Below, in pieces: positions 9,177 to 16,704 of a stretch of DNA of 33,364 nt. The notes under the pieces are model-generated. The model saw only the letters and a program-made list of their open reading frames with translations, did no database searches and was not told the DNA's origin. The stretch's first letter is position 1. Every line of letters starts with the position of its first letter. The translations under genes were made by a program, and so were the position numbers. This DNA comes from RGIG1959 sp045637645 (GTDB lineage: Bacteria; Bacillota; Clostridia; Oscillospirales; Acutalibacteraceae): positions 1 to 33,364 of the forward strand of contig JAZTZV010000108.1 in NCBI GenBank assembly GCA_045637645.1, read 5' to 3'.

Positions 9177-10559
9177 TCAATCGATCGGAGCGAATGTACC
9201 GCCGCGAGCGATCATTTCCGCTCGCACTGCCCCGCCGTCGACCTGTCCCGCGTCGCAGGAAAGATCCAGCGCCATTGCCGCACCGATGCCCGCCGCCTCG
9301 CCGAGCGCGTGGCACACGAGTTGGATGCGGATCGCCGATTGCGCCCAGAAGGACGCCGACGAGCAACGTCCCGCAACGAGCAGGTTCTTCACACCCTTCG
9401 GCACCAAGCAGCCATAGGGAATCTCGAAGAATTCGCCGGGAGCAAAACCCTTGGGATGCACCAACGCGAATTTGCCGTGGACGTCCACGGGGTAGGCACT
9501 TTGCGCAATGCCGTCGGGGAATTTGGCGCGCGCATTGTAATCTTCAATCGTGAGCCAATATTGTCCGACGATGCGGCGGCTTTCCCGCACGCCCGCAAGC
9601 TGCGCAAACGAGATGATGGTGCTGTCTTCAAAACCGGGCACATATTTTTGCAGGAAACGATGTACGCGCACCGCCGATGCACGGCAATCCGCCACACCTT
9701 GCGACACCTCCAACGAATCGGTGGTGTTGCGGCAGCGCGGCGCTTCGGGGCAGTTGAAATACATCACGCCGCGACCGAAAGCCTTCGACGTGAAGCTTTG
9801 GAAATAGACGCCGTCCGCGTGTTCCAAATCGCCGTTTTCGAGTCCCTCGCAAAACACTTTATACAGCGGCGCTTGCGTGCTTTTCCACTCGTGCGCCATG
9901 TACGTTTGCTCGGAATTCGGGTCGGCATCTTCGCCGAGCTCCAACAAAAATTTGTTGACCGCTTTAAAATCAATGTTGCCCACCGCGAAGCGGAGCGACA
10001 TGTTTTGATTTTCGTGGTTGTTTTCGGGATCACCCGCCTCAAAGGGGCAATCGCAAGTGTACGCGACTTGTGCGTCACCCGTGCCGTCGATCACAAAAGA
10101 GGTGTCGATGCGCAGTAAGCCCTCAAGGGTTTGCACCAGCACCGCTTCGATGCGCTCGTTTTCCACAACGGCGTTGACATACGACGCGCCGTAGAGCAAC
10201 TCGACGCCCGCGTCACGGCACATGCTTTCCAGCGTGACCGTCAGCGTGACGGGCGAAAACAGCGTCTTGTCGCAACCCGCCCAAGGCGCGGCGGTGTAGC
10301 CGTTTTCTTCGAGCAGGCGTTGCAGCCGCGTGCCGACGTAGGAGTTGCGGTAATCACCGATGCGCGTGCCCATCAGCGGGGTCACCTGCGCGAGCGACGC
10401 CGAGCCGCCCAGCGCATAGCCGCGCTCGATGATCAAGACATCTTTGCCGCTTTCCGCCGCCGCGATCGCGGCAATGGCACCTGCTGTGCCGCCGCCGACC
10501 ACCACAACGTCATAGCGTCGGTCGTGCAATTTCACAGGTAAAGTTACGGTCATGTTCAT
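9177..10559 (-). CDS. FAD-dependent oxidoreductase (FAD_oxidored family), cytoplasmic
   Basis: 460 aa without a signal peptide. The N-terminal Rossmann dinucleotide-binding motif is VVVVGGGTAGAIAAIAAAES (glycines at 22-24 and 27), with Glu45 at the end of the second strand for the adenosine ribose. A mid-protein DGTGDAQVAY and a C-terminal LLVAGRCSSASFWAQSAIR segment followed by GEAAGIGAA are typical of PF12831-type flavoproteins, which have the FAD pyrophosphate loop near the C-terminus. The substrate of this family is usually unknown; members often occur in sugar-use loci. Here it is the only soluble enzyme between secreted and membrane proteins, so it may oxidise an imported sugar or modify a glycan derivative (inference). 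GAGGAG lies 9 nt before the first ATG. The gap to the first GH26-like gene is 51 nt. Confidence 0.88.
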   Translation of the reverse strand: MNMTVTLPVKLHDRRYDVVVVGGGTAGAIAAIAAAESGKDVLIIERGYALGGSASLAQVTPLMGTRIGDYRNSYVGTRLQRLLEENGYTAAPWAGCDKTLFSPVTLTVTLESMCRDAGVELLYGASYVNAVVENERIEAVLVQTLEGLLRIDTSFVIDGTGDAQVAYTCDCPFEAGDPENNHENQNMSLRFAVGNIDFKAVNKFLLELGEDADPNSEQTYMAHEWKSTQAPLYKVFCEGLENGDLEHADGVYFQSFTSKAFGRGVMYFNCPEAPRCRNTTDSLEVSQGVADCRASAVRVHRFLQKYVPGFEDSTIISFAQLAGVRESRRIVGQYWLTIEDYNARAKFPDGIAQSAYPVDVHGKFALVHPKGFAPGEFFEIPYGCLVPKGVKNLLVAGRCSSASFWAQSAIRIQLVCHALGEAAGIGAAMALDLSCDAGQVDGGAVRAEMIARGGTFAPID

Positions 10560-10608
10560 AGGTCAACACTCCTCTCTCGGAATGGATGCCGGAATGCTTT
10601 TACACATG

Positions 10609-10926
10609 TCAATGAGCAGAACTCTTTTTGGCCAAGTTGATGATCAATAGGATCACAATCAGGATCAACGAAATCGGAATCGCCAAAATCAGCAGTATGA
10701 TCAACAACACGAACAAAGCGGCTCCCGCAAACATAATGACGCTTAGGAAGATCGAAAAAATCAGTGTGTTCGAGGAACCTTCGACGTGCGCTTCTTCGCC
10801 GTAGCCGTAATAGTCGTCATAGTAATCCGTCGCAACGATGCCGCTCGGCATCGCACTTGCGGTTGCCGCAAACAGCGACGACAGCACGCACAACAACGCA
10901 AAAACTGCCAGGAATTTTTTGAACAT
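10609..10926 (-). CDS. Small exported/membrane protein, 105 aa
   Basis: The start is placed at the internal ATG with AAAGGAAG 8 nt upstream; the open frame extends further up without a ribosome binding site. Residues 1-25 form a Sec-type signal (MFKKFLAVFALL...ATASA). A short Tyr/Asp/Gly-rich stretch (DYYDDYYGYG, about 34-42) follows, and residues 55-98 form one very long or two close transmembrane helices, ending NLAKKSSAH. I know no family. Its proximity to the 56-residue membrane protein and to the anchored exported proteins suggests a membrane partner of those proteins. Confidence 0.7.
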   Translation of the reverse strand: MFKKFLAVFALLCVLSSLFAATASAMPSGIVATDYYDDYYGYGEEAHVEGSSNTLIFSIFLSVIMFAGAALFVLLIILLILAIPISLILIVILLIINLAKKSSAH

Positions 10927-11034
10927 CCGAATCGCTTCCTTTGAAAATATTTTCTCAGGGTATCTGCTTGTTGTCACCGTTTTGACCGACAAGGTCGTCA
11001 CCGTGATGTAGGTGCTCCGTGGTTTCACAGAGCG

Positions 11035-11072
11035 AAACGGGCGTCGCGGCGCAGAAACCGCGACGTCCGTTT
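11035..11072 (-). other. Strong intercistronic hairpin, possible partial terminator
   Basis: A 15-bp stem with one imperfect pair (11035-11049 with 11058-11072) and an 8-nt loop lies in the 156-nt gap between the two small membrane-protein genes. On the minus strand it is followed by only UUU then CGCUC, so termination would be incomplete. On the plus strand it is followed by T-rich sequence, but no plus-strand gene precedes it. It may set a drop in expression between the upstream transporter genes and the downstream enzyme genes. Confidence 0.55.
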
Positions 11073-11082
11073 TTGTCTCTTG

Positions 11083-11253
11083 TTATTCCGATTGTTCGGC
11101 TTGTGCGTTATCGGGGATGCTTGCCGTCGACTTTTTTCTCACGATCAAGATGATCGCAACGATCACCGCGGCAATCACCGCGACGACCAGCACAACAGCC
11201 ACAAGTGCCGCCAACGCCATCAGCGCATACATCAGAATCGACGCAACTGCCAT
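11083..11253 (-). CDS. 56-aa single-span membrane protein
   Basis: Translation of the minus strand from ATG at 11253 gives 56 residues: MAVASILMYALMAL, a continuous Ala/Val/Ile transmembrane helix (about 10-38), then RKKSTASIPDNAQAEQSE and TAA. The ATG is 6 nt after the stop of the TM-anchored exported protein, and the ribosome binding site (AAGAAGAAGG) lies inside the last codons of that gene, so translation is probably coupled. Basic residues directly after the helix predict the N-terminus outside and the short acidic tail in the cytoplasm. I recognise no family. It could be an interaction partner for the similar C-terminal helix of the upstream protein. Confidence 0.6.
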   Translation of the reverse strand: MAVASILMYALMALAALVAVVLVVAVIAAVIVAIILIVRKKSTASIPDNAQAEQSE

Positions 11254-11259
11254 AACAAA

Positions 11260-12360
11260 TTACGCCTTCTTCTTGAGAACCACGATCACGACAACCGCCA
11301 CGACCGCGAGCACAGCCACAACGCCGAGGATGACGAGGACCACAATCAGACCGCCGTTGCCGCCGCCGTTCTTGTCGCCTTTATCCTCTTTGTCGTCTTT
11401 CTTATCGTCGTCCTTTTTGTCGTCGTCGGTTTCAGCGTCGACAGCGGGGGTATCCTCACCCGCGGGGCCTTCGTCGGGAGAAGCAGGCTCATTGCCGGCA
11501 TCGGGAGTTTCGGTCTCGTCGCCGTCGGTGTTCTCTGCGCCCTCTTCCTCTTGGAGCTCATACCACTCGTCGCCGTAGCCGGTCAAGAGACCCATGTCGA
11601 CGAAGCTGCAGTTCGCACCGGTGGTGTCGTCCGCAGTGGAGATGAACATCTCGTTGATGGTCAAAGAAGCGGTGGTCGGGCCAACGCAGAAGATCGCGAG
11701 CTGAGGAACGAAGGTCTTCTTCATGTTCTTCAGAGCAACCGCGTTGGTGCCGCTTTCGGTGCCGGACTCTTTGGAGATCTCTTCGATCGCCGCTTGGATG
11801 CTGAAGGAGCCTTTGTAAGCGCCCGGAGCGCCGTCCGCGTCAGAGTTCGCAACGCCGCTCACGCCCGCCGCGTCGGAGATCGCCTTCGAAAGTTTGATGC
11901 CGATGCCGTTGATGGACAGCAACACGTTCCAGCTCGTGCCTTCGTGAGCCACGAAGTCGAAGTAGAAGGTGTCCGCAGTTTTCATGTCGAACTCGGGAGA
12001 AGTCTCGAGCGAGATGGTGCGGATACGCGGCCAGAAGTTGGCGGTGTAATCCTGATCATTCATGATGATCTCGGTCTCGTTACGGCTGATGGTCAAGCCG
12101 CCGTTCTCGGTGTACTCGGTGTCCAGGAAGTTGGTGTAGCCGTTGGACTCCGCCGTCTCGGTAAAACGTTGGCACAAGCAACCTTCCGCCCAGCACTCGA
12201 CTTCCCAAGCGTCGTCGTTTTGACGATTTTCGGGAACGGGGAACCAGCGAATACCGTTGATGGTGGTTTCCTCAGCCGAAGCCGTCATGCCGATCGAAGC
12301 AAAGCTTGCGATCACAAGCACAGAGAGAACAACCGCCAACACTTTTTTGAACATGTTCAT
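11260..12360 (-). CDS. Exported protein with acidic linker and C-terminal membrane anchor (paralogue C)
   Basis: 366 aa. Signal peptide 1-29 (cleavage near ASA-EE), then a core of about 250 residues shared with the next two genes upstream. The core begins GIRWFPVPENRQNDDAW, has a Cys-rich CWAEGCLCQ, then SRNETEI and a WPRIRTISLETSPEFD segment, and looks like a beta-sandwich (carbohydrate-binding-module-like; inference). A Glu/Asp/Lys-rich disordered linker follows (about 275-335). The end is a Val/Leu/Ile transmembrane helix and KKKA. This paralogue is thus membrane anchored, while the other two end in an amphipathic tail. There is no LPXTG. GAGGAGG lies 9 nt before the ATG. The core is nearly the same as that of the gene at 13550-14599. 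Function unknown; display of a glycan-binding domain is the simplest guess. Confidence 0.8.
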   Translation of the reverse strand: MNMFKKVLAVVLSVLVIASFASIGMTASAEETTINGIRWFPVPENRQNDDAWEVECWAEGCLCQRFTETAESNGYTNFLDTEYTENGGLTISRNETEIIMNDQDYTANFWPRIRTISLETSPEFDMKTADTFYFDFVAHEGTSWNVLLSINGIGIKLSKAISDAAGVSGVANSDADGAPGAYKGSFSIQAAIEEISKESGTESGTNAVALKNMKKTFVPQLAIFCVGPTTASLTINEMFISTADDTTGANCSFVDMGLLTGYGDEWYELQEEEGAENTDGDETETPDAGNEPASPDEGPAGEDTPAVDAETDDDKKDDDKKDDKEDKGDKNGGGNGGLIVVLVILGVVAVLAVVAVVVIVVLKKKA

Positions 12361-12406
12361 AGGTGTTTGCCTCCTCTAATAAGATAGGGTCTTTTTATGA
12401 TGTCTG

Positions 12407-12477
12407 CCGTCGCTGAGAATGCGACGGTTTAATCCGAATGTAACAGGCGATCATGCAACGTAAGCCGTTTGATCGCC
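12407..12477 (-). other. Two intercistronic hairpins
   Basis: In the 119-nt gap, a perfect 7-bp stem (CCGTCGC / GCGACGG, 12407-12427) and a perfect 8-bp stem (GGCGATCA / TGATCGCC, 12446-12453 with 12470-12477, 16-nt loop) follow the stop codon of paralogue B. Neither has a clear U-tract on the minus strand. Probably mRNA stability or processing elements. Confidence 0.5.
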
Positions 12478-12479
12478 GA

Positions 12480-13517
12480 TCAGAAGATGGAATCGAGCAG
12501 ATCCGCAAACCAGGCGAACACGCCGCCGAGGCTACGAAGCCATCCGAGGAAACCCGTATTCTCAGGCAACGTTGTGCCACCGGGGGTCGCTTGCGTACCG
12601 ATCGTTTCGGTATCGGACTCGGGCGCTTCTTCGGTGTCCGTTTCGGATTCGAACTCGTCTTCCGCAGGCTCTTCATACTCGTCGGAGGTGTCTTCCTCCT
12701 CCTCGAGCATCTCGTAATATTCCTCACCGAAGCCGGTCATCAGACCCATGTCGATGAACGCACAATTGTTGCCCGCGGCGTCATCCGCCGTCGAAACATA
12801 CAGCTCACGAATCGTCAACGAAGACGCCGTGTCGCCGACCACATAGATTTGCAGTTGCGGCACAAAACATTTCTTCATGTTTTGAATCGCTTTGGCGTTG
12901 ACGTTATCGAGATGGGAGGTGTCCGCCGCCACACGGGCGATGATCTCGTTGAGGCTGAGAGAGCCTTTGTAAGTGCCGGCGGGGGCATCGGGGTTCTTCG
13001 CGTCCATATCGGTCGCACCCGCGGCTTCCGCCATAAACTTACCGAGCGAAATGACCATGCCGTTGAAGCTCATCGAAATGTTCCATTGCGTCGAGCCGTG
13101 GGCGGTCAAATCAAAATAGAGCGTATCCGCATTTTTCAGATCATACTCGGGAGAGGTTTCCAGCGAGATGGTACGAATACGCGGCCAGTACCAATTGGTG
13201 TAATCTGCACCGTCGATCGTGATGGTGGTGTCGTTGCGTGACAGCGTCAAGCCGCCTTCCGCGGTGTATTCGGTGTCAAGGAAGTTGGTGTAGCCGTTAA
13301 CCTCTGCCGTTTCGGTGAAACGTTGGCACAGGCAACCTTCCGCCCAACATTCGACTTCCCACACATCATCGTTTTGTCTTTCCTCGGGAACGGGGAACCA
13401 ACGCAGACCCGTCTGCGCGCCGCTCTCCTCGGCAGATACAACCATGCCGACAGACGCCGCATTCGCAAGCATCAGCACAGACAGAACAATCGCCAGAATT
13501 TTACGGGATTTGTTCAC
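12480..13517 (-). CDS. Exported protein with amphipathic C-terminal tail (paralogue B)
   Basis: 345 aa from a GTG start; AAGGAGG lies 9 nt upstream and no better ATG exists. Signal peptide 1-29 (VVSAEE cleavage region). The core aligns along its length with paralogues A and C (GLRWFPVPEERQNDDVW, CWAEGCLCQRFTETAE, WPRIRTISLETSPEYD) but is the most diverged of the three. A Glu-rich linker at about 265-320 is followed by a C-terminal segment with the pattern GWLRxxGGxFAW and then ADLLDSIF, shared with paralogue A. The pattern is amphipathic, with aromatic and aliphatic residues on one face. No transmembrane anchor or LPXTG. Likely secreted and held at the membrane or in a complex through the tail (inference). 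Confidence 0.8.
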   Translation of the reverse strand: MNKSRKILAIVLSVLMLANAASVGMVVSAEESGAQTGLRWFPVPEERQNDDVWEVECWAEGCLCQRFTETAEVNGYTNFLDTEYTAEGGLTLSRNDTTITIDGADYTNWYWPRIRTISLETSPEYDLKNADTLYFDLTAHGSTQWNISMSFNGMVISLGKFMAEAAGATDMDAKNPDAPAGTYKGSLSLNEIIARVAADTSHLDNVNAKAIQNMKKCFVPQLQIYVVGDTASSLTIRELYVSTADDAAGNNCAFIDMGLMTGFGEEYYEMLEEEEDTSDEYEEPAEDEFESETDTEEAPESDTETIGTQATPGGTTLPENTGFLGWLRSLGGVFAWFADLLDSIF

Positions 13518-13549
13518 AAAAATCCGCCTCCTTGTGGAAAACTGTTAAA

Positions 13550-14599
13550 TCAGAAAATGGAATCGAGAAGATCCGCAATCCAGGCGAACAAGCCGCCCAT
13601 ACCGCGCAACCAACCGATGAAGCCGCCTTCCGCTTTTTCAGCGGCAACGGGAGCTTTCGTAGTGGAATCGGTTTCGTCGTTCGCTTCGGTGGTGGTAGCG
13701 TCTTCGAAGTCATCTTCGAAAGAGGGCTCTTCTTCATCCACAGCGGGAACATCTTCTTCATCCTCAGCGGGAGCTTCCTCTTCCTCTTGGAGCTCATACC
13801 ACTCGTCGCCGTAGCCGGTCAAGAGACCCATGTCGACGAAGCTGCAGTTTGCGCCCGTGGCATCCGATGCCGACGAGATGAACATCTCGTTGATGGTGAT
13901 GGACGCGGTGGTCGGGCCGACGCAGAAGATCGCGAGCTGCGGAACGAAGGTTTTCTTCATGTTCTTCAGAGCAACCGCGTTCGTGCCGCTTGCGGTGCCG
14001 GACTCTTTGGAGATCTCTTCAATCGCCGCTTGGAGGTTGAAGGAGCCTTTGTAAGTGCCCGCAGCGCCGTCCGCGTCAGAGTTCGCAACGCCGGTCACGC
14101 CCGCCGCATCGGAGATCACCTTCGAGAGTTTGATGCCGATGCCGTTGATGGACAGCAGCACGTTCCAGCTCGTGCCTTCGTGAGCCACGAAGTCAAAGTA
14201 GAAGGTGTCCGCGGTTTTCATGTCGAACTCGGGCGAAGTCTCAAGCGAGATCGTGCGGATACGCGGCCAGTAGTTGGCGGTGTAATCCTGCTCGTTCACG
14301 ATGATCTCCGTCTCGTTACGGCTGATGGTCAAGCCGCCGTTGGCGGTGTATTCGGTGTCAAGGAAATTGGAGTAACCGTTGGTTTCCGCCGTCTCGGTGT
14401 AGCGTTGGCACAAGCAGCCTTCCGCCCAGCACTCGACTTCCCAAGCGTCGTCGTTTTGACGATTTTCGGGCACGGGGAACCAGCGAATGCCGCTCAAAAC
14501 AGCCTCTTCCGCGGAAGCGGAGATCATGCTGACCGAGGCAAAGCTCGCGATCACGGCAACGGTCAAAACGACCGCCATTACTTTTTGAAACAGTTTCAT
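13550..14599 (-). CDS. Exported protein with amphipathic C-terminal tail (paralogue A)
   Basis: 349 aa. The ATG with AAAGGAGG 8 nt upstream is chosen; the open frame extends 11 codons further without support. Signal peptide 1-30, then the shared core (GIRWFPVPENRQNDDAW, Cys-rich CWAEGCLCQRY, WPRIRTISLETSPEFD). Core residues are almost identical to paralogue C, including long runs of near-identical DNA. The end (GWLRGMGGLFAW, then ADLLDSIF) matches paralogue B instead. The gene is therefore a mosaic: the core of one neighbour with the tail of the other. The linker is rich in Glu, Asp and Thr. It is the first gene after the second permease pair, with a 111-nt gap that contains strong hairpins. 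Function unknown; glycan binding or scaffolding is inferred from context. Confidence 0.8.
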   Translation of the reverse strand: MKLFQKVMAVVLTVAVIASFASVSMISASAEEAVLSGIRWFPVPENRQNDDAWEVECWAEGCLCQRYTETAETNGYSNFLDTEYTANGGLTISRNETEIIVNEQDYTANYWPRIRTISLETSPEFDMKTADTFYFDFVAHEGTSWNVLLSINGIGIKLSKVISDAAGVTGVANSDADGAAGTYKGSFNLQAAIEEISKESGTASGTNAVALKNMKKTFVPQLAIFCVGPTTASITINEMFISSASDATGANCSFVDMGLLTGYGDEWYELQEEEEAPAEDEEDVPAVDEEEPSFEDDFEDATTTEANDETDSTTKAPVAAEKAEGGFIGWLRGMGGLFAWIADLLDSIF

Positions 14600-14621
14600 A
14601 GAATTTTCCTCCTTTAAAGAC

Positions 14622-14695
14622 GTGCGCAACAACGCACACCTTTTATGGTGGGATACCCCGCACGCAGACGGCGAGGTTTCGCCGCTGCGCCGGGG
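14622..14695 (-). other. Intercistronic hairpins after the second permease pair
   Basis: A long GC-rich stem-loop (14656-14695: CCCCG..CGCAG.CGGCGA paired with TCGCCG.CTGCG..CGGGG) and a small 5-bp one (14622-14637) fill the gap between permease 4 and paralogue A. No U-tract is seen on the minus strand. They may protect upstream mRNA or separate the high- and low-expression parts of the operon. Confidence 0.55.
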
Positions 14696-14710
14696 ATCGA
14701 ATGTAAAATG

Positions 14711-15718
14711 TTAGCCGACAATACCGGTACGCTCAATACTTTGGACAAAGTATTTTTGCAGGTAGAGGTACAGCACGAGGGGCGGGATGATGAACAACAT
14801 GGCCGCGGCAAACACGACAACGGTATCACCGAACTCGCCTTCGGTTTGAACGTAAGTCAACTGACTGACGATACGGCGCACAACCGAGATTTTGGTCGAC
14901 AACATGGTACGACCGCTCATCATCATCTGCGCGAAGTAGTAGTCATTCCAGTACCACACGATGGAGAACAGGGTTACGACCAGGAACGGAGCGCCCGCGT
15001 TGGGGATCATAACCTGCACGAAGGTGCGGGCTTCCGAGCAACCGTCCACGCGAGCCGCGTCCTCGAGCTCCTTGGGCATGCCCTTGAAGAAGTTCATGAA
15101 CACGATGATGAACAGGCCCGAACGCAGACCCGAAGCGAGAGCCGCCGTCACATAGTAGCTCCATTCGGTGTTGGTAAGGTTCAGGGTGATGCTTTCCAAC
15201 GGGAAATTCACAAACGGCAACAGGTTGAGCAGGAAGTGAATCGCGTTGGAAATGCTCAGCGGCGAGAAATAGCGCATGGCGGAGAACAGCGGGATGATGT
15301 AGGTTTGCATCGGGACAACGATCGTCAAGATCGCAAGACCCATGCAAAGACCGCCGAGCTTCATGCGATAACGCGCAAGCGCGTAGCCCGCCATCGAGCA
15401 AGACACGAGCGACAGCAAGGTGCTGATGAGCACGATGCGGCTGGTGAACAGAGTCGTGAAAGGATACTCAAGCATCTCCCACGCCCATTGCAGGTTTTGC
15501 ATGGTCACGCCGCTCGGGAGCCATTGAATACTCGGGTTGAGCAAGTCGGCGCTGGGACGGATCGCACGCGACAACATGATGAGGATGGGGTACAACAGAA
15601 CGTACGCCATACCGATGATGAACGCGTAGCGGAAGATTCCGTACAGGATGCCGGGTACGTGACGCTTCGCCTGATAAGAAATTTTCTTGAGACGGGATTC
15701 AGATCCGATTTTATTCAT
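14711..15718 (-). CDS. Carbohydrate ABC transporter permease 4 (MalG/AraQ type)
   Basis: 335 aa with a basic N-terminus and six transmembrane segments. The ABC-ATPase contact (EAA) loop is visible as EDAARVDGCSEARTFVQVMI followed by PNAG. The early RAIRPSADLLNPSIQWLP segment, after the first helix, is typical of MalG-type (CUT1) permeases. It pairs with the permease 18 nt upstream to form the membrane channel of a sugar importer. AAAGGGGAG lies 8 nt before the ATG. The ATPase is not encoded nearby. Substrate is not readable from the sequence; an oligosaccharide from the surface GH26-like enzymes is the contextual guess. Confidence 0.92.
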   Translation of the reverse strand: MNKIGSESRLKKISYQAKRHVPGILYGIFRYAFIIGMAYVLLYPILIMLSRAIRPSADLLNPSIQWLPSGVTMQNLQWAWEMLEYPFTTLFTSRIVLISTLLSLVSCSMAGYALARYRMKLGGLCMGLAILTIVVPMQTYIIPLFSAMRYFSPLSISNAIHFLLNLLPFVNFPLESITLNLTNTEWSYYVTAALASGLRSGLFIIVFMNFFKGMPKELEDAARVDGCSEARTFVQVMIPNAGAPFLVVTLFSIVWYWNDYYFAQMMMSGRTMLSTKISVVRRIVSQLTYVQTEGEFGDTVVVFAAAMLFIIPPLVLYLYLQKYFVQSIERTGIVG

Positions 15719-15736
15719 TTATCTTTCTCCCCTTTC

Positions 15737-16687
15737 TCAACTATTATGGAACACGAACTTCGAGCACAGAGCCGTCACGATCGCGAGACAGGCGCCGATG
15801 ATCAAGAAGTAGATGATGGCTTCGGCGGAAGCATAACCGTATTTCATGTTTTCCGAGAAGTCCATGATGCTGGCCATGACGGGGTTCGTCATGTCGGTGA
15901 AGCTGTCGATGATCGTGTAGATGAACACGATGAAGATGGTCGGAGACACGCAAGGCACCGTAACCTTCCAGAACGCATCCCATGCGTTGGCGCCTTCGAT
16001 CGAGCACACCTCGTAGTACGAAGCGGGCACGCCTTGCAAGGCGCTCAAGAACAGCAGGATTTGCAGACCCGCTTTCCACGACAAGTCAAAGACCTGCGAC
16101 GTGGCATCGGACATGATTTGCACAATTTGTTGCGGCAAACCGAGCTGACCGAGGAACTCGTTGATGGAGCCGGTTTGGAAGATCGCGGTCGAGCCTGCGC
16201 CCATACCGTTTTGCACGAAGAGGTCTTCGTTGATGATCTTCAGCACCATCGACGACGCGACGATGACCGGCAGGAAGAACAACGCACGCGCGAACAAACG
16301 ACCGGGGAACTTCTCGTTGAGGATCAACGCCACGAAGAACGCGAAGATCGTGATGATCGGCACGTCAATTGCCAACGACGTAAACGCGTCGGTCAGGTTT
16401 TGCGTGAAATAAGGATCCACGTTGAAGATGTAGTTATAGTTTTCAAAACCAATGAAGGAGAGGCTCAAGCCGCCCGCGAGCGACACGTTGGAGAACGAGT
16501 ACACAAACGAGCTGATGAACGGGATGATGAAAAAGCTGATAACACCGATAAACCACGGGATCAAGAAGAAGTAGCCGGAGATGCGCGCTTTACGTTCAAG
16601 CGACATCGGCGTACGACCACGACGCGGTTTCGCTTTCGAAACGGTCGCGTTAGGAGCAGAAGCATTCATGTCAGTTGTTTTAGCCAT
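15737..16687 (-). CDS. Sugar ABC transporter permease 3 (MalF/UgpA type)
   Basis: 316 aa from the ATG preceded by GGAGGAG at 8 nt; an upstream in-frame ATG at 16708 lies within the ribosome-binding region and is rejected. A basic cytoplasmic N-terminus is followed by six transmembrane segments. The EAA loop reads YEVCSIEGANAWDAFWKVTV and ends in P. The first periplasmic-side loop contains SLSFIGFENYNYIF, the usual LxNY-type element of MalF-like permeases. It is the partner of permease 4. Its start lies 17 nt beyond the DUF5696-like gene, whose stop codon abuts the ribosome binding site. Confidence 0.92.
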   Translation of the reverse strand: MAKTTDMNASAPNATVSKAKPRRGRTPMSLERKARISGYFFLIPWFIGVISFFIIPFISSFVYSFSNVSLAGGLSLSFIGFENYNYIFNVDPYFTQNLTDAFTSLAIDVPIITIFAFFVALILNEKFPGRLFARALFFLPVIVASSMVLKIINEDLFVQNGMGAGSTAIFQTGSINEFLGQLGLPQQIVQIMSDATSQVFDLSWKAGLQILLFLSALQGVPASYYEVCSIEGANAWDAFWKVTVPCVSPTIFIVFIYTIIDSFTDMTNPVMASIMDFSENMKYGYASAEAIIYFLIIGACLAIVTALCSKFVFHNS

Positions 16688-16704
16688 TATTCCTTCTCCT
16701 CCCT

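Noticed and set aside
11035..11072. Full intrinsic terminator splitting the array
   Set aside because: The minus-strand 3' side has only UUU then CGCUC; no promoter was found between it and the next gene, so it was kept as a hairpin only.
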